A stretch of DNA of 64,000 nt from Cephalotus follicularis (Eukaryota; Streptophyta; Magnoliopsida; Oxalidales; Cephalotaceae), in contig BDDD01005771.1 in assembly GCA_001972305.1 (NCBI GenBank), positions 1-64,000 of the forward strand, given 5' to 3'. Of the stretch, positions 12,446 through 24,003 are shown in pieces (positions within the stretch are counted from its first letter, which is position 1; each line of letters opens with the position of its first letter). Below the pieces are notes generated by a model. The model made no database searches, had not been told where the DNA came from, and saw only the letters and a list, made by a program, of their open reading frames with translations. A program made the translations under genes and the position numbers.

Positions 12446-13842
12446 ACTTCTCGTAATTGATATTTGTTAGATCTGTACACCAACTTCCTCGCCACCACTG
12501 GATCCTCAGGAAAAATTCCATCCCTTAACCAACTAATGAAAGGAGTCATCCAATTCGGCTCCCGTGGTGCATCAATGTCCATCACATCCATATCTGAAAT
12601 AGTGGATTTGTCCAAGCAGTCTACTAGCACGGTTTGATTTTTACTCAATTCCTCCGCTGTGGCCAGTTTTGACAACTTGTCTGCTTGGGCGTTCTCTACT
12701 CTGGGCACTTTCAAGACTCCGAATGCTTGGAATGCCGACTTCAAACTCTGAACATGTGCTAAGTATTTGGCCATTGAGTCTTTTCTGACCTTATAATCCC
12801 CACTTGCCAGGCCAACCACCAATTGAGAATCACTAGAGCCTTCTATTTCCTGAACCTCTAAGTGCTTTACAATTGTCAGCCTGGTGATTAGAGCTTCCCA
12901 CTCAGCCTCATTATTTGTGGCTTTGAACCCAAATCTCGGAGCATACTCCAAGGTCAACCCATCTGGACTAGTTAGCACCAGACTTACTCCCCTCCCGGAG
13001 ATGCAGGATGAGCCATCAACGGACAACTTCCATAACCCCTTCTCTTCTTCTAGGGGGTCTTCTTCCAAACACTGCATAAGTGTATTATCTCCAATAAAAT
13101 CAGTCAATAACTGAGACTTTATTGATGGTCTTGCTTCAAATTTCACATCATACTCACCCAACTCAACAGACCACTTGACTAATCTTCCTGATGTGTCCGG
13201 CTTAGCTAGAACTTGTCTAAGTGGCTTGCCGGTCAACACTTTGATTGTATGCCCTTGAAAATATGGCCTCAGCTTCCTCGCTGCAATAATCAGAGCATAT
13301 GCATACTTTTCCACCTTTGGATACCTCCCCTCAGCATTGTTCAAAGCCTTGCTCACATAATATACTAGCCTTTGAACTTTGTCCTCCTCCCTGACAAGCA
13401 CTGCACTCACTGCGTCTGGCGTTGCCGCTAGGTACAAATACAAGTTTTCCCCATCTCTTGGTTTAGATATCAGAGGAGGGGAATCCAGATATTCCTTCAG
13501 TTTCTTGAAGGTTGCTTGACATTCTTCCAACCAGGAAAACCCCTTGGGATCCCTTAACACTTTGAAGAAAGGAAGGCATTTTTTTGCTAACTTAGAAACA
13601 AATATAGTCAATGCTGCGATTTTTCCATTTAACCTCTGAATATTCCCGATAGATTGAGGAAGCTTCAAGCTCTGAATTGCAGAGATCTTCTCCGAGTTGG
13701 CTTCTATTCCTCTACTCGAAACCATAAACAAGAGGAACTTACCAGAAGTGACTCCCAAAGTGCACTTGGACGGATTGAAGCGCATTTTGTATCTCCTTAG
13801 TACCTCAAAAGTCTCTTCCAAGTCCTTGATATGAGGACTCAT
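12172..13842 (-). pseudogene. RT end, RNase H, second RNase H and integrase zinc domain
   Basis: The longest open stretch of the element, 556 codons. In order it carries the connection end of reverse transcriptase (FNPSKCTLGVTSGKFL), a gypsy RNase H with LYLAATPDAVSAVLV and LRPYFQGHTIKVLT, an archaeal-type RNase H beginning LSVDGSSCISGRGVSLVL with NNEAEWEAL, and the HHCC-type zinc-binding region of integrase (HEGVCENHMRGRT, CEKCQRN). Having both RNase H types in tandem is the diagnostic trait of the Tat clade. Confidence 0.92.
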
Positions 13843-13872
13843 TGCTGGCGTCTTGACGAGTATATCGTCAAT

Positions 13873-14470
13873 CTAAACCTCAATATTTCTCCCGATTTGT
13901 GGTTTAAAGATCTTGTTGACCAACCGTTGGTAGGTTGCCTCAACATTATTTAATCCAAAGTGTATGACTTTGTAACAATACATGCCCCTGTCAGTGATGA
14001 ATGCTGTTTTGTTCTCGTCGGGCTCATACATAAGGATTTGATTATATCCCGAGTAAGCATCCAAAAAATTCAACATTCTGTAGCCTGAGGTTACATCCAC
14101 CAATTGATCAATCTTCGGGAGGGAGAAGTAATCTTTTCAGCAAGCTTTGTTAAGCTCTGTAAAATCAATGCACATCCTCCACTATCCATTAGCCTTCTTG
14201 ACTAAGACCAGGTTCACCAGCCAGTCAGAATAATGTAATTCCCTTATAAACCCCACCTGCAACAACTTAATGACTTTTTCTGCTATCACCTGCTATCGCT
14301 CGAGTGCGAAGTTTCTTTTCTTTTGCTTGATCAGAGGCCTCATAGGATCTACACTCAGTTTTTGTACCATCGCCTCTGGACTGATCCCTGGAACCTCCTC
14401 TGTCGACCAGGCAAACACATCTCTGTTATTTTTGAGAAATGTTATTAGTTCCTCTTTCTCCACCTCTCCA
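13873..14470 (-). pseudogene. Reverse transcriptase region (Tat element)
   Basis: Translation at 13873-14103 shows LDAYSGYNQILMYEPDENKT and MYCYKVIHFGLNN, the central reverse transcriptase blocks of Ty3/gypsy elements. Flanking sequence to 14470 has matching composition and decayed RT similarity. Part of a broken element. Confidence 0.85.
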
Positions 14471-14817
14471 AGTTAGAAGCCAACGTGGAACACTTTCTCT
14501 GCATTGCCTTCTTCTAAAGGCTCCTGCACCACATTTTTAATAGGCTGTGAACGCTCGGGCTCCACCTCTCCTCTGAGCTCCACATTAGCTATGGGCAAGG
14601 TCTTCTCTTTTCCCTTGTCCATTATGGAAGTTTTGTAACACTGCCTTGCTACCTGTTGATCTCCTCGAACTTCCCCCACGCCAAATCTTGTTAGGAATTT
14701 CATCACTAAGTGCCTTGTTGACACTATTGCCTCTATCAAATTCAGACATGGTTGCCCAACTATTGCATTGTATGGGCTCGGTGTATGTACCACCAGGAAT
14801 GTCATCTGCACTTTAGT

Positions 14818-15096
14818 CTAGCTTGGGGCCGTGTCTGCTACCACTGACAAGTCGATGGATCCAAGAGGATGGACCATCTCTCCTGCGAAGCCCACTATAA
14901 GAGTTTTTATAGGCCTTAGTTGGTCAATCGGTATCCTCAGTTGATCAAAATCATGCTTGTATAGGATATTCGCCGAGCTCCCGCTATCAATGAGGATTCT
15001 CTTTATAGTGAATAGTTCCACTTGAAGAGTCACCACCACTGGATCATCATGAGGGAGACGTACTCCCTCATAGTCTGCCTCGGAGAAGGATATCAC
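14818..15096 (-). pseudogene. Aspartic protease region (Tat element)
   Basis: Contains the retroviral-type aspartic protease site context ILIDSGSSANILY, preceded by HDDPVVVTLQVE, as in Tat/Ogre protease. The reading at 14473-14811 continues the protease-RT linker ([16 protein letters not shown]). Part of a broken element. Confidence 0.85.
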
Positions 15097-15141
15097 CTCC
15101 TAATCTCCACATGACTTCAACCTTTTACTGTGCTGGTATTG

Positions 15142-16267
15142 TTACACAGCAAATGTCTGTCTAGCATAGGCTTTTCGAGCCTTGCTATGGTCTCCCCCAG
15201 ATGCGACCCCTCCAGAGATGGTGTGGATCACACCTCTGGGCTGTTGCTGCTCCTCTTCTTGTTGCAGAGCTTGTTCTCTGCGCTCCCTTCTTTCTTGGGG
15301 AGCATCCCTATCAACATATTTGCGAAGATGACCTTTCCAGATCAGATCCTCAATTTGATTCTTCAAATGCCTGAACTCTTCTGTGTCGTGCCCGTGGTCA
15401 CCATGGTACCGATAATATTTATATTTATTCCTCTTCTCCGTCGAGGACCTCAATGGTGCCGACCATTGGATAGAGACCTTATCCTTCTCCACTATCAGAA
15501 TCCTTGTGCGCATCTCTAGGAGAGGAGCAAAGTTGTTGTAAGTGGGGATCGATGCCCCCCTTTTTGGGGATTCCTCCTTCCTGGAAAGCTTATGCCTCGG
15601 GTCATCTTTGGGAAACTCTGACCTATCTTTTGTTTTCTCTTTCTTCCTTGGAGCACTTCGTGAGTGCTCCCCTTTCTCCACCTGTTGGTCTGACCAAGAA
15701 GTTTTTTGCTTCCTAACGGCCATTTCCTCCTCGACATTCACATACTTCTCGACCCTTAAGGAGGTCAGCAATGTCCCAAGTTGGATTGTTCATAAGAAAG
15801 AAAGTGAATGGCGAGTTGTTCTTCAATCCGCTGTTCAGAGCTACCAAAGAGAATGACGGTTTCAAATCCTTCACTGTCAAAGACTCCTTGTTAAATCTGG
15901 TGAGTTAGTCTCTTAGGGACTCATCCTTCCCCTGCACCATGTTGATTAAATGACTTGAATTCCTCCCCTGCGTGGTGCTATTGAGGAATTTGGTAACAAA
16001 TAGTTCTGTAAACTGTTCGAAATTCACCACCGAATCCACTGCTATAGTTGAATACCATGACTGGGCTGCTCCAGCCAAGGTTACCGAGAATCTTCGGTAA
16101 AGGACTGCGTCCAAGGCCTGGTGCACTAGCATGACTTGAGTGTAGTAGCACACGTACTGGATTGGGTCCGTGGACCCATTATACTCTTTGAGACTCGGGC
16201 TTGGGATGCACTCCTTCATTACCTCGAGTGTGAAAGGAGTGGAGTTGATATTTCGTACCTCGGACAT
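15142..16267 (-). pseudogene. Gag core and C-terminal region (Tat element)
   Basis: 15905-16267 has the Retrotrans_gag signature (LKEYNGSTDPIQYVCYYTQV, LAGAAQSWYSTI, FEQFTELFVTKF). 15142-15771 is charged, with a nucleocapsid-like YKYYRYHGDHGHDTEEF segment followed by LKNQIEDLI, typical of Tat gag. Plus-strand readings here are shadows. Part of a broken element. Confidence 0.85.
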
Positions 16268-16270
16268 GTA

Positions 16271-16984
16271 TCATTTCCCCTGCTCGGCTCCGCGGAACCT
16301 TTTCTCTATCTCGGCAAGTCTTCTGTTCATGGCTTGCTCTATATCCTCAATGTTCCTAGTCTTGCAAGAAACTTGGGATGTGCCCGTTGCTAGTTGGACT
16401 GAGTGGTCTAACCTGCTCCAATGCAATGTTTCAGTTCTACGTGAAGCGTTGGAGCATGCTCGTGTCTCCTCGGCATCTAATGGGCGATCCACTTCCATTG
16501 GTTTCTGCTCGGGATGCTCTGGCCGAGGGTTGTTGCTATGATCCCTGGCAGTTGAGGACTCTGCCCTCAGAGATGTATTAATCTCTGGTCTCCTCCTCAG
16601 AGGTGTATCAATCCCTGATCGCCTTAAGGGTCGCATGGCTCTCCTCTGCGGGTTTCACCTTACTCCTTGGGGCTGTTGAATCTCCAGGGTTGGTCAACTC
16701 GGACCAGATTGTTCTCGAACGATTGGTCCGCTCGGTCCGACCTGATTCTTGTTGGCTAGGCTGGTTGCCAACAAGGTGGTGAGGCACCCCATTTTTTGGA
16801 GCAGTTGATTAAATTGCTCACCAGTAATAGGAGCTTGCTCTGCAGTGATGACTTGTTCAGCAGCAGGAGGTTGATTCCTCGTGGGAGCCTGATTGCCATC
16901 GGCTGCGGAGTTGTCTATGTTTCTTCTCAGATGCATGGTTTCAAATAGCTTTTTGCTGCGATTCCCACAGACGGCGTCAACTGT
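16271..16984 (-). pseudogene. Gag N-terminal / leader region (Tat element)
   Basis: Low-complexity Gln/Pro/Ala-rich translation (NQPPAAEQVITAEQAPITGE) between the 5' LTR and the gag core. The first bases inside the LTR on the minus strand, ACAGTTGACGCCGTCTGTGG at about 16965-16984, are where the primer-binding site should lie; I do not assign the tRNA. A related leader sits at 60770-61087 in the second element. Confidence 0.7.
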
Positions 16985-17471
16985 TGATGTTGAAATCAAC
17001 CCCTTAACAGTACCCTACGTGTAGAGTTTTGATTTGTTGGGGAAAACGCGGTGGATGCTCTGAAAAAGGTGATGTGCTTAGTTGTCCTCCCTGCACAGAT
17101 AAAGTAACACTAACGAAGGTCCGGAAGTTTTACTCTCGATGACTCTCCGATGCTTAAGTCAGTAATGACAGAGAAAACAACAATAAGGTTCTTTAGAGTA
17201 TGAAAATGACGGACTTGTGTAATGTTGCTTTGCAGTATTTATAGTAGTGATCGAATGTAACTGCCTTATTTGACTTGCGGAGATGATTATTGTAACCATA
17301 AGAAAATGCCGAGTATTTCGCCATTCCCCTGATTTTACGCCGAAGCGTTATTGTGTGTTATCTTATTAGATTTTAAACGCCCGATCGCGTGTCTGTAGCT
17401 CTGGATTACATTTGTCTTATTTTTTCGAGGACACGTGGCTGTATCTTTTGGGTATGATTTTTCCCATATAA
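16985..17471 (-). repeat. 5' LTR of the Tat element
   Basis: Starts TGATGTTGAAATCAAC on the + strand and ends CCCATATAA, directly followed by the target-site copy ACATC (17472-17476). U3 begins at 17471 and carries a G-box-like CCACGTGTCC about 40 bp in. Confidence 0.9.
17236..17243 (-). promoter_or_regulatory. TATA box of the Tat 5' LTR
   Basis: TATAAATA on the minus strand in the context CTACTATAAATACTGC, about 230 bp into U3. The same TATTTATAG context recurs in the LTRs of the second element. Confidence 0.55.
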
Positions 17472-17476
17472 ACATC

Positions 17477-20400
17477 AAAATAGGATGAGACGAATTTTAT
17501 CATACTCGTCCCCAATAGTATGGATTTTGAAATCCCTACCCCCGTTAAAGTGAATCAGAACAAGGATAACGAGGTGATGGGCAATTGTCATATTTAAATT
17601 AGGAATAAATAATATTAGTAACAATTTAAATTATTGAAATAATGGGATAATCAACCAATAAAAAGTGACTTTAACAAAATCAATTGAAACGTTCCTACTT
17701 ACATAAATATATATTTTTCATGTATTTTGTTAACAAATGTCCCAAATGCATTAATTAAGGATAACATCATCTTTTATTAATATTGTTATTTTTAATTAAT
17801 TTAATTTAATAATCAATCAACTAAAAATAATCTTAACAAGTCGTTAATCAGTTGTTAAGGTAGCTTATTTTTATATATCAGCTATTATGATGTTATAAAG
17901 GTTAAATTTCAAGCCTAATAAAAACAATTATTAAAGACAAACTTTGATTATAAAATGTTTAACACCTATTTAAATAGGTCCCATTGGTTCCAGAGTTTCA
18001 GTATGTTATAATGATGTTACAGCATTGTCTATGTCATTGTCTATGTCATGAAGAGAATTTACGACGTGGGTTCAATGTGATGTTACAAGAGTGAAGGGGC
18101 ATGCCAATTAATGCGTTCAAAAATCAGAGACAGTATCTTTCATGACTTGCTACACTTTTATTGTAATGTTTTACGTCGCCTTTAAGCTTCGATACACTAT
18201 ATCCAGGCTATTGTCGAATACTATTACAAAGTCCTGCAATTGAATTAAATCTCATTTACGTTTCTGGCATATGGAATTGTATCCTCTTGAAAACTACCGC
18301 TATTTAATGCACAAATAAATAACATGAATTTGATCATAAGCTCAAAATGTAAAAATATATATAGTAGGATATTCGTTCTAAATAACGCCAAAATACTTAA
18401 AATATTACCCAAGAAAGTATCTGGTTTTACTTGGCTACGTCAGCCTTTGAAGAAATCTAAAGAAGGTTTAAAAGGCTAAAAGCCAAGCCAAATTTACCAA
18501 GATGGCTAGACTAGGAAAAGATCTTGGTGGGATTTTTTAGGTAACTATCCTGTTACTTTTGACAACTATAAAAGAAAAGATAGGTTTATCCAAAAAAAGA
18601 GATGAGTAAAAAAAAAAAAAGGATTGGCAAATGGGAGATATGAGAGAGAGAGACCTTAGCATGCAGATTGATGAGATGATTTGATGTAAAGCCTGTGATG
18701 TCTCAAAATGAGAGCTTGACGCGTCAAAATCTCATTCATCAATCGATGCTGATGGATGGATGGGATTGTTTGAGTAGATGCATGCATGGTAAATAATCAT
18801 TTCATGACTTGAAATTTGCACACAAAAATATTTGTTGTAAACAAAACTACACAATATCAAATCACAAAATAAAAAAAGAAATCTAATGAATACCATGGTG
18901 CCAATCAACTTCAACAACTACTCTTCAGGCTTTGCTCATGTCTTTATTGCCACTTTTTGGCAACTTTTGTCCACTTCAGCGAGATTTGGTTTGTTCCATG
19001 ACAAAAGTTCATTTCATAGGGATGATACATAAAGTGCAAAAAGCTGGGATTGTGCTATTTGGTCATAAATTTGATATTGTAATGTATTTTATGAATCATA
19101 ATTCATGAACAACATATTTTGATGTGGGAGATTGGCATGTATTGAATGCTGATCAGTGATATCATGATGCTTATAATGGGTTTCTGTTTCTGTTTCATTG
19201 TAGAGTTTGTGTTACTGTTTTCGATGTAGTTTATGAAATAGATGATAATGAACATTTTGTGCTTCTTGTAATTTAGGGAAGTTATCAGATTCTCTCCTGC
19301 AACAGCAGATGGTACAGTTAAGTGGATCAATCCGATAGATAAGTAAGATAATATACAATCCTGAATGAAATCTTTATCTGATCACGAAATATGGAACATA
19401 ATTTTCAAAAATAGCAAAATAAGCAATAATTTTGTAAAGGCTGGAAAAGCAACCATGCAATTAAGAAAAGGCTTTGTAGCCATAGGTACTAAAGTGAAGC
19501 ATTAATCATGTTATTTTTTTTAAATGTCTAAAGTTTTAGGATTTTGTGGGGTCATTTCTTTCATGTTAACCTATCAAAATCTAAATTGATTACATTATTC
19601 CCTATCATCATTTGACTTATAGACTAACTTTAGATAAACTCATACATATTGTGGCATTAAAAGCAAAGTGCAACATAATTAATATGAAGGGTTACATATG
19701 ATATATATATAATCTTGTGCACAGAGCTACAGAATTTCAATAAAGAAAATCACTGAATTACTGTGCATTCTATATTCGTTTGCACAGGAATACAGAAGTT
19801 TAATAAACAAAAACTACTGAATTATTACAATAATTACAAATAATTACGTCAACAACTGATCCCAACAATTGCATCAGCTACAATACTACATAGCCTATAT
19901 AAAAGCTCACTTGCCAGTTGCCACCTTGCTTTTAGCTACTACGTACGTACCTGTGGAAATATTTTTTGTTTTATGTGCTGCACTCTAATTAATTCTGTAT
20001 TTCATTATATAATAATTATCTTTACTGCAATGAAGACACGAGTGATTAATGGCGATTAACATTTATTTATAACATATTTAATTTTATATCTTGAATTAAA
20101 CATTTGTGTTTAGTCTATTATATCAACTATTGATCAGATAAAAGTGAGAAAAACCAACTTTGATTATTTTTTCATTTATGTGTTTGAAAAGAATGATATA
20201 AAAGTGGAATTTAAAAGAATTTGTATGTTTGATAAAGTGAAAAGAAATAATAAAGTTTAAAATATATCAATTTGCAAATATAGTGCTAAATTTTATCCAT
20301 TGTATTAAATTATAAATGGTAAAATTTAAAATAAATAAAATGAACGAGGTTAAAATTATCTTTTAATTTAATTGGTGTTTTTTCTCTCTCAAATTTCTTC

Positions 20401-21980
20401 ATTTTGGTAGGTTTAAGAGTTGGATCATTTCTAACTTTTTTATTTTCCCTTAGATCTTTTATAGAAAAAAAATGAATTTTGAATCCATCTACCAAACATA
20501 GAGTAAGTTTTAGAGGGTATTTGACAGGGCTTTTGGGACCGGATTTTTTTTGTATAAGTTAAAAAACTATAATTTGAAACTTTTAGAGATATTGGTTAGA
20601 GTTTTTTTTGTTTTTCTCTCAAATATCGTTACATTTTTCATATAATACCCCAGCTACACCTATAATTTAACACTTAGATTATCAAATAATTTTTTTTATA
20701 AATTGAAGTTAAAAAGATTCTTCTTAAATTTATTATCCAATTAAGCACAACTTTTTTTTTATTACAAAAGCTCTTTAAAAGGCCTTTTTATAAAAAAAAC
20801 ACAAACCCCCAAACAGTCACTTATAATGATATTAGAGTTAACAAAGATGTTTTTCTATTTTTTAGTTGGACTTATATTTTTGACATCTTAGGTGCTCTTA
20901 GCTCAAAATTATCATGTTTAAGTTAATTAAAAAAGTACAAATTATTTTCCATTGATAATGTCCATTTCTAAAATAATTAAAAGCTACATATTAATTCTAA
21001 ATAAATAATTAAAAGTAACTTTACATTTAAAAATTTTTAAAAAAAGCTTAATCTATTTTAATAGAAAAACACTATCTGAATATGAAATAAGAGAGGAATC
21101 AAATCTGAAACCACATAGTCGGCTCATACTCTCTGTCATATTTTAATCACTTAAAAGACACCAAAACCTCGACAAAGATTGATCAAAAACAGACTCACAT
21201 ACATGATCATCATCATAAGTGAATCCTCGTAACTTAGAAAAAAAAAAAAACAAAGAAAGGATAGAAGAAAAAAAAAAAAGAAACATCAGAGAAAAAAAAA
21301 ATGATGGCGTGTAATTACCAGGTCCCTGTCAACTCGATCATTTAATCTTTGTACTGTTCTGACATTGGAGATATGGAATAGCTTTATGGATACAAACATG
21401 GTGAAAAAAAAATCTTTCTCTCTCTCTCTCTCCTTCTCTCTCTCATAAAACTTCTTTCTGTTCCCTCCCTTTCATTTTCTTCACTGACAGAGAATACCTG
21501 CACACTTTCTCACGCACGCACGCATACTCAAAACAGAACCGCAGAGCCCACTCCTAAGTAAGTATTATCTATCATCCTCCTCAGCCCCTCTCTCTCTCCC
21601 TCTCTCTACCTCCATCACCCACTCTGCTATATCATAATTCATAACCATAGGGAAAGAGAGATAGAGAGAGAGAAATCACAGATTTTTTCGAGCCTTGAGA
21701 CATCATACCTTCTTGTAATCTTGGCTTTTCTCTGTGTCACTCTGTTCATTAAATCCTCCTCATGAAACCTCATTTATAAGCAACACACTCCTTCCCTTCT
21801 CTCCTGTAAAAAACCTAGCTAAAACTCTCCCAAATCACTAACGAAACCCCCCTACCGTCCTCCGTTTAGATTGTTTAATGATGGGTTCTTGATACTTTCT
21901 TGATAGTTTGGATTCACTTTTAAGGGGACTTTTTTTTTTCTTCTCTTGTTTTCTTGCTTTCTTTAGCTTGTTATTATTCA
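17477..21980. other. Intergenic DNA upstream of the NAC gene
   Basis: AT-rich, with no other gene seen. At 19715-19845 a ~70-bp segment with GCACAG, TACAGAA and CACTGAATTA is present twice in tandem, diverged. At about 20510-20820 a stretch runs from GGGTATTTGACAGGG to CCCCCAAACAGTCAC, which may be a decayed terminal-inverted-repeat MITE, but the ends match only partly. The last 600 bp hold CT-rich tracts (21418-21445, 21585-21610) typical of a plant 5' untranslated region, so transcription of the NAC gene probably starts in this part. No TATA box could be fixed. Confidence 0.5.
19715..19845. repeat. Diverged ~70-bp tandem duplication
   Basis: TGCACAGAGCTACAGAA...AATCACTGAATTACTG is followed by TGCACAGGAATACAGAA...AACTACTGAATTATT with several substitutions and small indels. 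Confidence 0.6.
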
Positions 21981-24003
21981 ATGGATTGTTTTCGTCATTT
22001 TGACAACAGTGAAGCCCATTTACCTCCGGGCTTTAGGTTTCACCCAACTGATGAAGAACTCATTACCCACTATCTCCTCAAGAAGGTCCTTGATAGCAAT
22101 TTCACTGGTAGAGCCATAGCTGAAGTTGACCTCAACAAGTGTGAGCCATGGGAGCTTCCTGGTACCAAAGTTTTCACTCGCTTAATTGACCAACCATATC
22201 AGTGTTTGTCTTTTAAGTTTTCATATACGTGCTCAAGTTTATAACTTGTTATGTACATGCGTGTTGTGTGAGCAGGGAAGGCCAAGATGGGAGAGAAAGA
22301 GTGGTACTTCTTTAGCCTGAGGGACCGCAAGTACCCAACTGGGCTAAGAACCAACAGAGCCACTGAGGCTGGCTACTGGAAGGCTACTGGTAAAGATAGG
22401 GAGATTTATAGCTCAAAGACTTGTGCTCTTGTTGGCATGAAGAAGACGCTTGTGTTCTATAGAGGGAGAGCTCCCAAGGGAGAGAAGAGTAACTGGGTCA
22501 TGCATGAGTACCGCCTTGAAGGCAAATTTGCTTACCACTACCTCTCCAGGAGTTCCAAGGTACCTACCTACACCATATACACCTACAACTATAGGAGCAT
22601 TTTTTGATGTGTCTTTCTTTTAGCTTAATTAAGTTGTACATATTCTATCGCCGTTTTGTGCAAGGACTAAAACCAAGTGTCGAATTGAATTGATGGAAAT
22701 ATGGGCTTGCATTACACGCATTATTACACATATTTAGCTAAAATTTAGTTGTGTAGGAAGAGTGATATGTTTTCCTATAAATGATTTAGTCATAGAATAG
22801 TTTTTATTGTTTTAGTTTTAATTCGAAGAAATTTTTACTTTGCCATGGAAAAAGTCTGCAAGCTTTAATGATGGTAGTTATAGTTTATACACTTTACATG
22901 TTCACTCATTATCCATTAGCCGTACGTATACTGTTTTCATTAAACGGGTGGCTATAAACGCATCTTTAGTCATGTCATATATAGCAGGAAGACATAACAA
23001 TTGTATGGAACCTCTCATGTCTTCATCGGATCTGTATCCCCTGTCATCTGATGCAACTGATCTTTAAGCAAACATCATCTTAATTGGGTAATCAAAAGCT
23101 ACCCAATTTAATGACATCGGATCTGTATCTTCATTGCATTTATTAGGATCATTTTAAGGTAAATGTAGCATTTAGGACTTTCACTTATTGAACCGAAGGT
23201 TCCAAATAGTAATCTTACACAAAGATCTTTAGCATGTAATAGTATAAATTTGTTTTAACTGAGCCATAAATATCACATATATAAATTTGTTTTAACTGAG
23301 CCATAAATATCACATATCCTATTAAGTAATTTCTTTGCTTTTAAACTTGACAAATCACTGTAGTATCCATTGGCTAATAACCCACATTGTATGAAATGAT
23401 TTGAAGGACGAGTGGGTCATTTCCCGGGTGTTTCAAAAGAGTGGTGGCGCCACCTCCATTACCGTTGGTGGGGGCAACAATGCTGGTGGTGGGGCCAAGA
23501 AATCTCGCTTGACTACCTCATCCATGAGTCTCTACCAAGAATCCAGCTCGCCTTCCTCAATCACGCTCCCACCTCTCCTTGACCACACCGCCACCAAGGA
23601 TCGAGACAGTATCTCCTTCGACAGCCTCAACCGTGCAGAGCACGTGTCCTGTTTCTCCACCATATCCGCAGCCGCTGCCTCCGCTGCTGCTGCTACCTCC
23701 CACAACTTTCACTCCTCCTTTAACCAGACCCCTCCGCCACCACCGCCACCTCCAATGGTCGACCTCCCCTCCCGATTTCAGAGAAATATGGGAGTATCTG
23801 CCTTCCCTAGTTTGAGGTCATTGCAGGATAATCTTCAGATGCCCTTCTTCTTTTCTTCCCCTCCGTTGGCTCCCCCATTGTCGCTTCACAGTGGATCTGC
23901 CGCGAACTGGGGAGTGATGCCTGAGGAGAAGGTGGACAATGTTGTTGGTGGTGGTAGGATTGAGATGGGACCCACTGAGCTTGACAGCATGTGGACTTAT
24001 TGA
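21981..24003 (+). CDS. CUC2: NAC transcription factor, NAM/CUC2 type
   Basis: Organ-boundary and shoot-meristem transcription factor of the NAM/CUC1/CUC2 group, acting in the nucleus. Exons are 21981-22161, 22276-22559 and 23407-24003, all with GT-AG borders, giving 353 aa. ATG 21981 (MDCFRHF) is preferred to the in-frame 21954, because family members start a few residues before [19 protein letters not shown]. The NAC domain spans about residues 13-165, with [60 protein letters not shown] and [18 protein letters not shown]; the wording fits CUC2 closely. The C-terminal half is Ser/Ala/Pro-rich, with an Ala run and a Pro run, and ends in MWTY. The introns sit at the two usual NAC positions. 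A miR164 site lies at residues 233-239. Synteny places it at Arabidopsis CUC1, so it is best called the NAM/CUC1/CUC2 co-orthologue. Confidence 0.95.
23244..23317. repeat. Perfect 37-bp tandem duplication in NAC intron 2
   Basis: Two identical adjacent copies (23244-23280, 23281-23317) starting ATAAATTTGTTTTAACTGAG and ending ATATCACATAT. No mismatch is seen, so the duplication is recent. Confidence 0.95.
23639..23659 (+). promoter_or_regulatory. miR164 target site in NAC exon 3
   Basis: The 21-bp site contains CACGTGTCCTGTTTCTCCA and encodes the conserved EHVSCFS. It is the standard miR164 complementary site of NAM/CUC1/CUC2 mRNAs, so post-transcriptional repression by miR164 is expected. 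Confidence 0.93.

Larger units (their letters stand above)
5429..17471 (-). mobile_element. Ty3/gypsy LTR retrotransposon, Tat lineage (broken)
   Basis: A complete-length but broken element read on the minus strand, about 12.0 kb. It is bounded by LTRs (5429-5924 and 16985-17471) and by the 5-bp target-site duplication ACATC (5424-5428, 17472-17476). In element order it carries gag, aspartic protease, reverse transcriptase, RNase H, a second archaeal-type RNase H, then integrase. The double RNase H is the known hallmark of the plant Tat clade. Between pol and the 3' LTR lies an open reading region on the opposite strand (6548-8800), also known in Tat elements. A 1.36-kb tandem repeat duplicates the integrase part. 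The two LTRs differ at very roughly one base in eight by eye, which suggests an insertion several million years old. The coding regions carry about ten interruptions, so it is a fossil. Confidence 0.93.

Noticed and set aside
15130-16581. Plus-strand readings of 67-129 codons across the gag-protease region
   Set aside because: Shadows of the minus-strand gag and protease sequence.
20510-20820. MITE upstream of the NAC gene
   Set aside because: The inverted ends agree only over a few bases and no target-site duplication was found; only mentioned as a possibility.
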